DNA from: Stenotrophomonas sp. 364
GTDB taxonomy: Bacteria; Pseudomonadota; Gammaproteobacteria; Xanthomonadales; Xanthomonadaceae
Direction of reading: 5' to 3'
Assembly: GCF_009832905.1 (NCBI RefSeq)
Contig: NZ_CP047135.1
Coordinates: 1,528,001-1,592,000, forward strand
DNA length: 64,000 bases
The notes below the pieces were generated by a model. The model made no database searches and had not been told where the DNA came from. It was given only the letters and a program-made list of their open reading frames with translations. Below, one piece after another: positions 37,263-46,292 of this stretch. Numbering within the stretch: the stretch's first letter is position 1; the number at the start of each line of letters is the position of its first letter. The translations under genes and the position numbers were made by a program.

Positions 37263-38150
37263 TCAGTCGATGTAGCGCTTGAGCAGGTCGCCGTATGCGT
37301 CGATGCGGCGATCACGCAGGAACGGCCAGATGCGGCGCACGTGCTCGCTGCGCTGCAGGTCGACGTCGCACAGCAGCACGGTGGGCTCTCCGCCGGCTTC
37401 GGCGATGAACTCGCCCTGCGGGCCGAGCACGTGGCTGTTGCCCCAGAACTGGATGCCCGAGGCGCCCAGCGGCGAGGCTTCATGGCCGACGCGGTTGCAG
37501 CTCAGGACGGGTACGCCGTTGGCCACGGCATGGCCGCGGTGGCTAAGCACCCAGGCGTCGCGCTGGCGGCCCTGTTCGTCCTGCTGGTCGTCCGGGTCCC
37601 AGCCGATGGCGGTGGGGTAGAGCAGCAGTTCGGCACCGGCCAGCGCCATGAGGCGGGCGGCTTCCGGGTACCACTGGTCCCAGCACACGAGTACGCCCAG
37701 GCGGCCGACGGAGGTGTCGATCGGGGTGAAGCCAAGGTCGCCGGGGGTGAAGTAGAACTTTTCGTAGAAGCCCGGATCGTCCGGGATGTGCATCTTGCGA
37801 TACTTGCCCAGCAGGGTGCCGTCCTTTTCGAAGACGACGGCGGTGTTGTGATACAGGCCGGCGGCACGGCGTTCGAACAGGGAGCCGACGATGACGACCC
37901 CGTGTTTTTTGGCGAGTGCGCCCAGGCGTTCGGTGCTGGGGCCGGGGATGGGCTCGGCCAGGTCGAATTCGTCCACCGATTCGTGCTGGCAGAAGTACGC
38001 GCCGTTGTGCAGTTCCTGCAGCAGGATGAGCTTGGCACCCTGGGCGGCCGCTTCCGCCACGCGCGTTTCGATCACGGCCAGATTGGCGGCGGCGTCACCG
38101 TGGTTGCGCTCCTGGATCAGGGCGACGGAAAGGGTGTGGCGTGAGCTCAT
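37263..38150 (-). CDS. aguB: N-carbamoylputrescine amidase
   Basis: This 295-residue nitrilase-superfamily enzyme has the catalytic triad Glu46 (LLQELHN), Lys119 (KYRKMHIPD) and Cys156 (VLVCWDQWYPE). The sequences GAYFCQHE, DDPGFYEKFYFTPGD and YPTAIGWDP are diagnostic for the N-carbamoylputrescine branch. It hydrolyses N-carbamoylputrescine to putrescine, CO2 and ammonia in the cytosol. The partner gene aguA lies about 730 bp upstream on the same strand, separated by a repeat-filled gap. Confidence 0.95.
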   Translation of the reverse strand: MSSRHTLSVALIQERNHGDAAANLAVIETRVAEAAAQGAKLILLQELHNGAYFCQHESVDEFDLAEPIPGPSTERLGALAKKHGVVIVGSLFERRAAGLYHNTAVVFEKDGTLLGKYRKMHIPDDPGFYEKFYFTPGDLGFTPIDTSVGRLGVLVCWDQWYPEAARLMALAGAELLLYPTAIGWDPDDQQDEQGRQRDAWVLSHRGHAVANGVPVLSCNRVGHEASPLGASGIQFWGNSHVLGPQGEFIAEAGGEPTVLLCDVDLQRSEHVRRIWPFLRDRRIDAYGDLLKRYID

Positions 38151-38242
38151 CCGGGTGCGGTCCTGCAGGGGGAAAAACGCAGTTTATCGCGGATGGGTGC
38201 ACGCAGCGTGCTGGGCGCTAAACGCGCGGCGGGCACCCGCTC

Positions 38243-38368
38243 GTAGAGCCGGGCTCTGCCCGGCTGGAACGTATCCGTAGAGCCGGGCTCTGCCCGGCTG
38301 GACCGTATCCGTAGAGCCGGGCTCTGCCCGGCTGGACCGTATCCGTAGAGCCGGGCTCTGCCCGGCTG
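38243..38368. repeat. Four SMAG palindromes, 34-bp period
   Basis: Four nearly identical copies of GTAGAGCCGGGCTCTGCCC plus a spacer containing GTATCC begin at 38243, 38277, 38311 and 38345. The exact 34-bp period shows recent local duplication of one SMAG unit. Confidence 0.9.
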
Positions 38369-38394
38369 CCTCACCACCACGCCAAACCGACAGC

Positions 38395-38820
38395 CGTGGC
38401 CTGGGAATGCCCGAGCTGGGCCGGCGGGGGTTGGAGTACGGGACACGCCGTGAACCCCGCTCCGCGGTCCGGCCCAGCCGCTGGTGGCTGGGCGTTCAGT
38501 CGCATGCGAGGCAGTGCCTCGCGAGCAATGCGCCTTCACCCATGGGGGCTCGTAGAAAACATCCATGTTTTCTACGGTCCCGCACCCCCATCCCCGCCGG
38601 CCCCAGACGGTGTGCAGGAGGCCACGGGAGAGCAACCGCCGTCATGCGCACTGTCTTTTTCCGTGGCCGCCTGATCACTGTCGAAGGCGGGTCGGGGCGG
38701 GCGTGCGGGGGCGTGAGCCGCATGGATGCGGCGACCAAGTCCCCAAGGATGGGTTTACGGCGTCCCCCCGCAAGCTCGCCCCGACCTGCCAGTCCCGCGA
38801 GCGCGCAGACACCCGTGCGT
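38395..38820. repeat. Composite hairpin element between aguB and aguA
   Basis: Three successive inverted repeats fill this non-coding stretch. The first has arms CTGGGCCGG (near 38415) and CCGGCCCAG (near 38470) around GTACGGGACACGCCGTGAAC. The second is a near-perfect 24-bp palindrome at 38552-38575 with core AAAACATCCATGTTTT, flanked by GGGGGC and GCACCCCC. The third has 30-bp arms at 38686-38715 and 38761-38790 (GGTCGGGGCG / CGCCCCGACC) enclosing GAGCCGCATGGATGCGGCGA. Such phrases recur in intergenic regions of related genomes as far as I recall. Open frames on both strands look like by-products. Confidence 0.6.
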
Positions 38821-38823
38821 TGC

Positions 38824-38857
38824 CAAAAACAAAAAGCGCCGGGCAAAGCCCGGCGCC
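38824..38857 (-). terminator. Rho-independent terminator of aguA
   Basis: The stem GCGCCGGGC / GCCCGGCGC with an AAA loop is preceded on the plus strand by AAAAACAAAAA, which is the T-tail for the minus-strand aguA message. It ends 28 bp from the aguA stop. Confidence 0.88.
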
Positions 38858-38884
38858 AGGTAGTGCGTCGATCAGGCGATGGCG

Positions 38885-39922
38885 TTACGCCAGCAACCCT
38901 TCCGGCAACTGCATGGTGATGCAGTGCAGGCTGCCGTTCTGCCAGATCAGCGATCGGCACGGCACCGGGACGATTTCGCGGTCCGGGTAGGCTTGTGCCA
39001 GCACCGCGCGGGCGGCTTCGTCGGCGACATCCCCATAGGCCGGCATCAGCACCGCGCCGTTGAGGATCAGGTAATTGGCGTAGGACGCCGCCAGCCGGCG
39101 GCCATCGTCGATCACCGGCTGTGCCCACGGCAGCGGGAACAGGCGGTACGGCGCACCGTCTGCGGTCCGCAGCGCGGCCAGTTCGTTGCCCATCGCCTGC
39201 AGTTCGGCAAAGTGCGAATCGCTGCTGTCATCGCAGGCCTGGTAGACGATGCTGTCCACCGAGGCGAAGCGTGCCAGCGTGTCGATGTGGGCGTCGGTGT
39301 CGTCGCCTTCCAGGTAACCGTGGTCCAGCCACAGCACGCGGTCCTGCTGCAGCCAGCCGGCCAGGTCGGTGCTGAGCGAGGCGCGCTCGCGGTCCGGATG
39401 GCGCTCGTGCAGGCACTGCCAGGTGGTCAGCAGCGTGCCCGCACCGTCGGTCTCGATCCCGCCGCCTTCCAGTGCGAACGGAATGCTCTGCACCTCCGCG
39501 TTCGGCGCGAACACGCCCGCAGCGTGCAGTACGCCGACCAGCTGGTCGTCCAGGCTCGCGTCGAACTTGCCGCCCCAGCCGGTGAAGCGGAAATCGAGCA
39601 GGCGGAAGCCGCCGTCGGCGCGCTTGAGCGTGATCGGGCCGGAATCGCGCAGCCAGGTGTCATCGTACTGCGCGGTGACGAACCGGACCCGGTCCATGTC
39701 GATCCGGTTGGAGCGCAGGCGCGCATCGGCGTAGACCTCCAGGTCATCGTCGGCAACGATGATCAGCACCGGCTGGAAGCGGGTGATGGCGGCGACCAGG
39801 GCGATGTAGGTGTCCTCGACGTCACCCAGGCGGTCGGCCCAGTCGGTGTCGGCGTGGGGCCAGGCGATCAGGATGGCGGACTGGGTTTCCCATTCGGCCG
39901 GAAAGCGGAGCGTGTCGTTCAT
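38885..39922 (-). CDS. aguA: Agmatine deiminase
   Basis: This 345-residue protein is a Porphyromonas-type peptidylarginine deiminase-fold enzyme. The catalytic cysteine is Cys334 in SLHCITMQLP; other conserved parts are the N-terminal WPHADTDW, DTWLRDSGPI with active-site Asp, ALEGGGIETDGAGTLLTT and WLDHGYLEGDDTDAHIDTLARF with the catalytic His. It converts agmatine to N-carbamoylputrescine, which AguB then turns into putrescine. The gene is followed by its own terminator, so aguA and aguB appear to be separate transcripts here. Confidence 0.95.
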   Translation of the reverse strand: MNDTLRFPAEWETQSAILIAWPHADTDWADRLGDVEDTYIALVAAITRFQPVLIIVADDDLEVYADARLRSNRIDMDRVRFVTAQYDDTWLRDSGPITLKRADGGFRLLDFRFTGWGGKFDASLDDQLVGVLHAAGVFAPNAEVQSIPFALEGGGIETDGAGTLLTTWQCLHERHPDRERASLSTDLAGWLQQDRVLWLDHGYLEGDDTDAHIDTLARFASVDSIVYQACDDSSDSHFAELQAMGNELAALRTADGAPYRLFPLPWAQPVIDDGRRLAASYANYLILNGAVLMPAYGDVADEAARAVLAQAYPDREIVPVPCRSLIWQNGSLHCITMQLPEGLLA

Positions 39923-39971
39923 GGTCTCGGTGCGATGGCCCGCCGTGTGGCGGGCGGGGGAAAGGAATGAA

Positions 39972-40298
39972 TCAGCGGATCGGCGGCTTCGGGCCGACCT
40001 CGTTGGCGTCGGCCTTGTTGGCCACCACGTCGATCACCTTCTGCTTCTCGAAGTAGACGGTGAACTGCGGGTACACCCAGCGGTTGATGGTTGGCCACTG
40101 GCGTTTCTGTCCGCCGCGCGGCTCCAGTCGCTCGCCCGGGTCGCCGAACTGCGACTGCACCTGCTGCATGCTCTGGCCGCGGACGGGCAGGGCGGTGGCG
40201 GGCTTTTCCTGGCTGCGGTCGATCAGCAGCGTGTCGGCATGAGCGCTGGCGCAGGCCAGCAGGGCCAGCAACGGCAGGGTGGTCAGGTAACGCTTCAT
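39972..40298 (-). CDS. Small secreted protein, BamE/SmpA-like fold possible
   Basis: This 108-residue protein has a signal peptide (YLTTLPLLALLACASAHA) and a mature part with LPVRGQSMQQVQSQFGDPG and RWVYPQFTVYFEKQKVIDVV. The pattern of an 'RGQSM..V...FG.P' helix followed by a strand pair is like the SmpA/BamE and related outer-membrane-associated domains, but the similarity is weak. It lies 49 bp upstream of aguA on the same strand. It is a probable periplasmic protein of unknown function. Confidence 0.75.
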   Translation of the reverse strand: MKRYLTTLPLLALLACASAHADTLLIDRSQEKPATALPVRGQSMQQVQSQFGDPGERLEPRGGQKRQWPTINRWVYPQFTVYFEKQKVIDVVANKADANEVGPKPPIR

Positions 40299-40384
40299 CT
40301 CGATCTACTCCCCAGTGGTCAAGAATACGGAAGGGGCCACGACCGACGGTCGTGACCCACCCGGCGATTACAACAAAAACGGCA

Positions 40385-40412
40385 ATAAAAAACCGCCCGG
40401 AGGCGGCTTTTT
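40385..40412. terminator. Bidirectional intrinsic terminator after rpmJ
   Basis: A CCGCC/GGCGG stem with a CGGA loop is flanked by an A-run on the left and a T-run on the right. It can stop rpmJ (minus) transcripts and any plus-strand readthrough. Confidence 0.85.
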
Positions 40413-40453
40413 ATTCAGGTTGGTCGCGGCCGTCGGCCGTGACGCCTTCAGGC

Positions 40454-40579
40454 TCAGCGCTGGCGAGCCTTGAAACGCGGGTTCGACTTGCAGATCACGA
40501 AGATCTTGCCACGGCGACGGACGACCTTGCAGTCGCGGTGACGAGCCTTGGCGGACTTCAGGGAAGACAGGACTTTCAT
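40454..40579 (-). CDS. rpmJ: 50S ribosomal protein L36, zinc-free form
   Basis: The sequence [20 protein letters not shown] to [15 protein letters not shown], 41 residues, is the L36 variant with a basic insertion and without the full CxxC...C...H zinc site (the C-minus or YkgO-like form). It binds 23S rRNA in the large subunit. The ATG at 40579 was chosen by family; the longer upstream frame is spurious. The gene is alone, with its own terminator. Confidence 0.95.
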   Translation of the reverse strand: MKVLSSLKSAKARHRDCKVVRRRGKIFVICKSNPRFKARQR

Positions 40580-40773
40580 TGCATACCTCGGCGTAAACGT
40601 TGGATTCGGTTGGAGCGCGGCCGCGATATGCAGATGACAATCGGCAGGTGACGCCCGTTCAAGCCCGCAATTGTACCGGTCTTTTTTCCATCCTTTCAAG
40701 TGGTTGCACGAAAAAGGTCTCGGGCCGCCCCGGGCGGGGGCTAGAATGGGCGGTCCATTCCACAGGGAAACCC

Positions 40774-41454
40774 ATGAACCAGCTTCCTCCCGTGCTCACC
40801 ATCGACGGCCCGTCCGGGGCCGGCAAGGGGACCGTCAGCCGCATCGTCGCACGCCGCCTGGGCTGGCATTACCTGGATTCGGGCGCCCTGTACCGCGCCG
40901 TGGGCGTGGCCGCCAGCTGGGCCGATATCGACACTTCCGACGCCTCTGCGCTGGTGCGCTGCACCTTCGACACCCATGTCCGGTTCGTCGAAGCGGCCGA
41001 TGGCGGGCTGCGGGTGGTGGTCAATGATACCGATGCCACCGATGAGCTGCGCCTGGAGACCACCGGTGCGCTGGCCTCGGCCATTGCGGCCATCCCGGAG
41101 GTGCGGGCCGCCCTGAAAGAGCGCCAGCGCGCATTCAGGGTTCTGCCCGGCCTGGTCGCCGACGGCCGCGACATGGGTACGGTGATCTTCCCCGACGCCC
41201 CATTCAAGGTCTTCCTGACCGCCAGCGCCGAGGAGCGTGCCGGGCGCCGGCATAAGCAGTTGAAAGACAAGGGGGTTTCTGTTAACTTTGAAGACCTCCT
41301 GCGCGAGATCATGGCCCGCGACGCCCGTGATGCACAGCGCACAGTGGCGCCCCTGAAGCCGGCAGACGATGCCGTCATCATCGACACCAGTGGCATCGGC
41401 ATCGACGCAGTCGTTGCCAATGTGTTGGATCTGCTTCCGGTTTCGGGTGCCTGA
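40774..41454 (+). CDS. cmk: Cytidylate kinase
   Basis: This 226-residue kinase phosphorylates CMP and dCMP. The P-loop is [15 protein letters not shown] at the N-terminus, followed by [33 protein letters not shown] and the lid region [11 protein letters not shown]. The start at 40774 gives the family N-terminus. The gene heads the conserved cmk-rpsA-ihfB order, and a leader of 193 bp separates it from rpsA. Confidence 0.95.
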   Translation: MNQLPPVLTIDGPSGAGKGTVSRIVARRLGWHYLDSGALYRAVGVAASWADIDTSDASALVRCTFDTHVRFVEAADGGLRVVVNDTDATDELRLETTGALASAIAAIPEVRAALKERQRAFRVLPGLVADGRDMGTVIFPDAPFKVFLTASAEERAGRRHKQLKDKGVSVNFEDLLREIMARDARDAQRTVAPLKPADDAVIIDTSGIGIDAVVANVLDLLPVSGA

Positions 41455-41647
41455 TCCGTTGTACAGGAGAACCGCCAGCGCATCGGCGGTGTCGCACATC
41501 GCAAGGCAACAAAAGCTCCGTCCCGCAATAGTGCGTGGCGGTTTTCCTACTTAACACACGACTCGCCGTACCGGGGTCGACCAACAGGCGGGCATCAAGC
41601 GGTTCCCCTCGGGGGCCAATGCCCATGTGTCCAACAGAGTAAATCTA

Positions 41648-43333
41648 ATGACCGAATCATTTGCAGAGCTGTTCGAAGCCAGTCAGGCCAATCTGGCCAA
41701 GCTGAAGCCGGGCTCGATCGTCAGCGGTGTCGTTGTTGAAGTCCGCGGCGATGTCGTGGTGATCAACGCCGGCCTGAAGTCCGAAGGCATCGTGCCGATC
41801 GAACAGTTCCGTAACGACGCTGGCGAGATCGACGTTGCTGAAGGCGACGTCGTCAAGGTCGCCCTCGATTCCATCGAGAACGGCTTCGGTGAAACCGTCC
41901 TGTCGCGCGAGAAGGCCAAGCGCGCGATGGTGTGGGACGAGCTGGAAGAAGCGTTGGAAAAGAACGAAACCATCACCGGTCGCATCAGCGGCAAGGTCAA
42001 GGGTGGTTTCACCGTGGACATCAAGGATGTCCGCGCGTTCCTGCCGGGTTCCCTGGTCGATGTGCGCCCCGTGCGCGATCCGGCCTACCTGGAAGGCAAG
42101 GAGCTGGAATTCAAGCTCATCAAGCTGGACCGCAAGCGTAACAACGTCGTGGTGTCGCGCCGCGCTGTCGTCGAAAGCGAGCACTCGGAAGAGCGCGAGC
42201 AGCTGATGGACAAGCTGCAGGAAGGCGCGATCCTGAAGGGTGTCGTCAAGAACCTGACCGATTACGGCGCATTCGTGGACCTGGGCGGTATCGACGGCCT
42301 GCTGCACATCACCGACATGGCCTGGAAGCGCGTGCGCCATCCGTCCGAAGTCGTGAACGTCGGCGACGAGCTGGACGTCCGCGTGCTGAAGTTCGACCGC
42401 GAGCGCAACCGCGTTTCGCTGGGTCTGAAGCAGCTGGGCGAGGATCCGTGGGACAACATCGCCCGTCGTTACCCGGCCAACAGCCGCGTGTTCGGCAAGG
42501 TCTCCAACGTCACCGATTACGGCGCATTCGTCGAGATCGAGCCGGGCGTCGAAGGTCTGGTGCACGTCTCCGAAATGGATTGGACCAACAAGAACGTCAA
42601 CCCGTCCAAGGTTGTGCAGGTCGGTGACGAAGTTGAAGTCATGGTCCTGGACGTCGACGAGGAGCGTCGCCGCATCTCGCTGGGCATGAAGCAGGTTGCC
42701 GCCAATCCGTGGGAAACCTTCGCTGCCATCCACAAGAAGGGCGACAAGGTGTCGGGCCAGATCAAGTCGATCACCGACTTCGGCATCTTCATCGGCCTGG
42801 ACGGCGGTATCGATGGCCTGGTGCACCTGTCCGACATCAGCTGGAACACCACCGGCGAAGACGTGGTCCGCAACTACAAGAAGGGCGACAACCTGGACGC
42901 AGTGGTCCTGGCCGTCGATCCGGAGCGCGAGCGCATCAGCCTGGGCGTCAAGCAGCTGGAGCAGGATCCGTTCGGTCAGTACATGGCTGCCAATCCGAAG
43001 GGTTCCAAGGTCGAAGGCGTGGTCAAGGAAGTGGACGCCAAGGGCGCAACCATCGAACTGGCTGACGGCATCGAAGGCTACGTGGCTGCACGCGACGTTG
43101 CCAACGAGCGCGTCGACGACGCGACCCAGTTCCTGAAGGTCGGCGACAAGGTGGAAGCCAAGTTCGTGGGCATGGACCGCAAGGGTCGTACCCTGCAGCT
43201 GTCCATCAAGGCCAAGGACGACGCGGAAATGCGCGAAGTGCTGGAGGAATACCAGTCCTCTTCGGCATCCAGCGGCACCACCCAGCTCGGCGCGCTGCTG
43301 CGTGCACAGCTGAACAGCAACAAGTCCGAGTAA
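41648..43333 (+). CDS. rpsA: 30S ribosomal protein S1
   Basis: This 561-residue protein contains six S1 (OB-fold) repeats, each with a version of [20 protein letters not shown] and ending in VxLGxKQL. It delivers mRNA to the 30S subunit and melts structured leaders. The ATG at 41648 matches the family N-terminus ([20 protein letters not shown]). The codon pattern is strongly biased, as expected for a highly expressed gene. The 193-bp leader before it may host S1 autoregulation, as in E. coli, but no motif was confirmed. Confidence 0.97.
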   Translation: MTESFAELFEASQANLAKLKPGSIVSGVVVEVRGDVVVINAGLKSEGIVPIEQFRNDAGEIDVAEGDVVKVALDSIENGFGETVLSREKAKRAMVWDELEEALEKNETITGRISGKVKGGFTVDIKDVRAFLPGSLVDVRPVRDPAYLEGKELEFKLIKLDRKRNNVVVSRRAVVESEHSEEREQLMDKLQEGAILKGVVKNLTDYGAFVDLGGIDGLLHITDMAWKRVRHPSEVVNVGDELDVRVLKFDRERNRVSLGLKQLGEDPWDNIARRYPANSRVFGKVSNVTDYGAFVEIEPGVEGLVHVSEMDWTNKNVNPSKVVQVGDEVEVMVLDVDEERRRISLGMKQVAANPWETFAAIHKKGDKVSGQIKSITDFGIFIGLDGGIDGLVHLSDISWNTTGEDVVRNYKKGDNLDAVVLAVDPERERISLGVKQLEQDPFGQYMAANPKGSKVEGVVKEVDAKGATIELADGIEGYVAARDVANERVDDATQFLKVGDKVEAKFVGMDRKGRTLQLSIKAKDDAEMREVLEEYQSSSASSGTTQLGALLRAQLNSNKSE

Positions 43334-43361
43334 TCGGTCTCACGCTGTCGTAGTTTCCTGG

Positions 43362-43392
43362 ACGGCCCGGACATCAGTCCGGGCCGTTTCAG
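43362..43392 (+). terminator. Terminator between rpsA and ihfB
   Basis: An 11-bp stem ACGGCCCGGAC / GTCCGGGCCGT with an ATCA loop is followed by a short TTTC tail. The weak T-run suggests partial termination, leaving some readthrough into ihfB. Confidence 0.75.
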
Positions 43393-43420
43393 GGTCTGAG
43401 TTCCCCCCGAAGAGCCCGTA

Positions 43421-43726
43421 ATGACCAAATCCGAGCTGATCGAAATCCTGGCGCGCCGACAGGCGCATTTGAAGTCGGACGATGTCGATCTGGCAGTGAA
43501 GTCGTTGCTGGAAATGATGGGTGGGGCGCTGGCTGGCGGGGATCGCATCGAGATCCGCGGGTTCGGCAGTTTTTCGTTGCACTACCGGCCGCCCAGGCTG
43601 GGGCGCAACCCCAAGACCGGGGAATCGGTCGCGTTGCCGGGCAAGCATGTCCCGCACTTCAAACCAGGCAAGGAACTGCGCGAGCGCGTCAGCGCCGTGG
43701 TGCCGCTGGAAAGCGACCCCGCGTAG
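43421..43726 (+). CDS. ihfB: Integration host factor subunit beta
   Basis: This 101-residue HU/IHF-family protein carries the beta-arm signature [28 protein letters not shown], including the DNA-intercalating Pro in the arm, and an N-terminal helix pair ([19 protein letters not shown]). It bends DNA at specific sites as a heterodimer with IhfA. The stop codon TAG is part of a GTAGAGCGGACC palindrome. Confidence 0.96.
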   Translation: MTKSELIEILARRQAHLKSDDVDLAVKSLLEMMGGALAGGDRIEIRGFGSFSLHYRPPRLGRNPKTGESVALPGKHVPHFKPGKELRERVSAVVPLESDPA

Positions 43727-43746
43727 AGCGGACCGTTGGTCGGTTG
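43723..43746. repeat. SMAG-like palindrome supplying the ihfB stop codon
   Basis: The element GTAGAGCGGACCGTTGGTCG begins one base before the ihfB stop, so the TAG of the repeat head is the stop codon of the gene. Confidence 0.7.
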
Positions 43747-43822
43747 CTTCTCGTTCCGGGCCTCTTTGTCCCGCTGCTCTATATTCCGCTACTCTTGAAT
43801 CTCCCGGAACTGGAGCTGCTCC

Positions 43823-44113
43823 ATGAACGTCGTACGTCTCCTTATCCTGCTGGCGGTTCTCGTCGCCGGGCTCATCATCGGTGCGCTCAACTCGGACAAG
43901 ATGGTCCTGAGTCTGGGCTTCACCCAGATCACCACCACCACCGGCCTGGCGATCATTGTCGCCCTGTTGTCCGGTGCCATCATCGGCGGCGGCATCGTGC
44001 TTGCCAGCCTGGTGATCCCGTTGTACGCCAAGCTGCGCAAAGCGCAGAAGGCCAGTCCGACCGTGGTCGTGGCGCCTGCTTCCACCCCTTCTTCTCCTTT
44101 CGACGGACGCTGA
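43823..44113 (+). CDS. lapA: LapA-family membrane protein (YciS-like)
   Basis: This 96-residue protein has two hydrophobic helices (LLILLAVLVAGLIIGAL, and IIVALLSGAIIGGGIVLASL) and a short basic cytoplasmic tail. The size, topology and position directly before lapB match LapA (YciS), a partner in the control of lipopolysaccharide synthesis. It is translationally close to lapB (6-bp gap). Confidence 0.88.
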   Translation: MNVVRLLILLAVLVAGLIIGALNSDKMVLSLGFTQITTTTGLAIIVALLSGAIIGGGIVLASLVIPLYAKLRKAQKASPTVVVAPASTPSSPFDGR

Positions 44114-44119
44114 GCCCCG

Positions 44120-45298
44120 ATGGAATTTGTCTCCGAGTGGTTCTGGTTCTTCCTGTTCCTTCCGCTGGCCGCGTTGTCCGGCTGGGTGATCGGGCGTCGC
44201 GGCGGTCAGCGCCATGGCGACAACCAGGTCAGCCGCCTGTCCAGTACCTATTTCCGTGGCCTGAACTACCTGCTCAACGAGCAGCCGGACAAGGCCATCG
44301 AACTGTTCCTGCATATCGCCGAGCTGGACAAGGAAACCTTTGAGACCCAGGTTGCCCTGGGCCATCTGTTCCGCCGCCGCGGTGAAGTGGACCGCGCCAT
44401 CCGCCTGCACCAGGGCCTGGTCAACCGTGCCGACCTGACCGATGCACAGCGCGTCCAGGCGCTGCTGGCGCTGGGCGAGGACTACATGAAGTCCGGCCTG
44501 CTGGACCGCGCCGAAACCGTGTTCACCGAACTGGCCCAGCTCGACCAGCGGGCGCCGCAGGCGCTCAAGCACCTGATCGGCATCTACCAGGCCGAGCGCG
44601 ATTGGGAAAAGGCGATCGACAACGCCAGCCGTTTCGAAGAAGTCACCGGCGAGCCGATGGGCAGGCTGATCGGGCAGTTCGAGTGCGAGCTGGCCGAGCG
44701 CTTCCGTGGCGCCGGCAAGATCGAAGAGGCGAGGGCGGCCATCGCCCGTGCCTACCAGGCCGATGCCATGTCGGTCCGCGCCGGCATCATCGAAGGGCGC
44801 CTGGAAACCGATGCCGGCAATGCCGAAGCGGCCGTGCGCGCGTTCGAGCGGGCGGCCCGCAACGATCCCGAGTACCTGCCCGAGGTGCTGCAGCCGCTCA
44901 TGCAGAACTACCGCAAGGTCGGCGACCTCGGGGGTGCGCGTGCGTTCCTGTCGGAGATGACCGAGCACTATCGCGGCATCGCCCCGGTGCTGGCGTTGAC
45001 CCAGTTGATGGAAGAGCAGGAGGGCGTGGCCCCGGCCCGCGCCTACCTGGGGCGCCAGCTCAAGGACCGCCCGTCGGTGCGCGGCGAGTCGGCGTTGATC
45101 GACCTGACCCTGGCCGAGGGTGCCGACTCCACGGCCACCCTGCACGACCTCAAGCACATCACCGACCAGCTGCTGGTGCGCAATCCCGCCTACCGCTGCA
45201 CCCGCTGCGGCTTCGGCGCCCGCACCCACCATTGGCAATGCCCCAGCTGCAAGGAGTGGGGAACAGTGAAGCCGCTGCTGAACTACGCGGTGCTTTAA
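44120..45298 (+). CDS. lapB: Lipopolysaccharide assembly protein LapB (YciM)
   Basis: This 392-residue protein has one N-terminal membrane anchor (FWFFLFLPLAALSGWVIG), about nine tetratricopeptide repeats and a C-terminal rubredoxin-like metal site (CTRCGFGARTHHWQCPSC). In E. coli LapB works with FtsH to degrade LpxC and so balance LPS synthesis. The complete cysteine pattern suggests a functional protein. Placement next to sugar-phosphate transferase and dehydratase genes of O-antigen type fits an LPS role. Confidence 0.93.
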   Translation: MEFVSEWFWFFLFLPLAALSGWVIGRRGGQRHGDNQVSRLSSTYFRGLNYLLNEQPDKAIELFLHIAELDKETFETQVALGHLFRRRGEVDRAIRLHQGLVNRADLTDAQRVQALLALGEDYMKSGLLDRAETVFTELAQLDQRAPQALKHLIGIYQAERDWEKAIDNASRFEEVTGEPMGRLIGQFECELAERFRGAGKIEEARAAIARAYQADAMSVRAGIIEGRLETDAGNAEAAVRAFERAARNDPEYLPEVLQPLMQNYRKVGDLGGARAFLSEMTEHYRGIAPVLALTQLMEEQEGVAPARAYLGRQLKDRPSVRGESALIDLTLAEGADSTATLHDLKHITDQLLVRNPAYRCTRCGFGARTHHWQCPSCKEWGTVKPLLNYAVL

Positions 45299-45301
45299 GC
45301 C

Positions 45302-46276
45302 ATGCCCGTGGCCTGGATGATCGGTCTGCCAGCGGTGCTGGCGATCGCGGCGGCGCTCACCTGGGGCGCGCGCCACTACGCGCTGCGCCGCAACCTGATG
45401 GACCAGCCGGGCGAACGTCGCAGTCATGGCGTGGCCACGCCACGCGGGGGCGGTATCGCCATCGTGCTGACCCTGCTGCTGGCCGCCGCCACGGCCGCCG
45501 TGGTCTGGCCGGCCGCCCGCACGACGCTGGGGGTATTCAGCCTGGGACTGGCACTCGTAGCCGGCATTGGCTGGTGGGACGACCACCGCCCACTGCCGGC
45601 CCTGCGCCGGCTGCTGGTGCACATGGTCGCCGCAACCCTGATCGGCGCCCTGGTCTGGCACGCCAGCGGGAGCGTGGTGCACGCGGTACTGGCGATGCTG
45701 TTCACGACCTCACTGGTCAACATCTGGAATTTCATGGATGGCATCAACGGCATCGCCACCAGCCAGGCGATCCTGGCCGGGCTGGCCTTCGCCATGGTGA
45801 TGCCGCTGCCGTTCGCCCTGGCCGGCGTGGTGCTGGCCTTGGCCTGCCTCGGCTTCCTGCCGTTCAATTTCCCGCAGGCACGCATCTTCATGGGGGACGT
45901 CGGCAGCGGCGCGCTGGGCTATGCCATCGCCGCCCTGGTGTGCCTGGCCAGCGTGGTCACTGAGATCAACTGGCTGCTGTTGCTGGTGCCGCTGTCGGCC
46001 TTCCTCGTGGACGCAGGCTTCACACTGTTGTCGCGCATGCTGTCAGGGCAACGGTGGATGGACGCCCACACCCAACATCTGTACCAGCGTGCGATCAAGA
46101 GTGGTGCAAGTCACACCTTGGTGACTGCGCTGTATTTTGTTTTTGGCCTGTTCAGTATTACAGTGTTTAATGCTTGCAGTGATCTGCAGCCGAGGTGGGA
46201 GGCTGCCGTGGCGGGTGCGTGGATGATTTTCGCGACCGGCTTGTGGCTACTCCTGCGCAATGGATTGCGCAATTAG
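45302..46276 (+). CDS. Undecaprenyl-phosphate sugar-1-phosphate transferase, WbpL/WecA-like
   Basis: This 324-residue protein has about ten membrane helices and is of the MraY/WecA (glycosyltransferase 4) superfamily. Key parts are RSHGVATPRGGGIAI in loop 2, GWWDDHRPLPA and the active-site NIWNFMDGINGIA with its Asp residues, and FPQARIFMGDVGSGALGYA with the metal-binding Asp. It starts lipid-linked glycan synthesis by loading a sugar phosphate onto undecaprenyl phosphate. Its coupling with a WbpM-like dehydratase favours an N-acetylfucosamine-type or GlcNAc donor, as for WbpL, but the substrate is an inference. Confidence 0.87.
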   Translation: MPVAWMIGLPAVLAIAAALTWGARHYALRRNLMDQPGERRSHGVATPRGGGIAIVLTLLLAAATAAVVWPAARTTLGVFSLGLALVAGIGWWDDHRPLPALRRLLVHMVAATLIGALVWHASGSVVHAVLAMLFTTSLVNIWNFMDGINGIATSQAILAGLAFAMVMPLPFALAGVVLALACLGFLPFNFPQARIFMGDVGSGALGYAIAALVCLASVVTEINWLLLLVPLSAFLVDAGFTLLSRMLSGQRWMDAHTQHLYQRAIKSGASHTLVTALYFVFGLFSITVFNACSDLQPRWEAAVAGAWMIFATGLWLLLRNGLRN

Positions 46277-46292
46277 AAGGATTGTTTGTTTT

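Noticed and set aside
38147..38635. Minus-strand open frame of 162 codons upstream of aguB
   Set aside because: It spans the SMAG repeats and the composite hairpin element; the apparent protein is repeat-derived.
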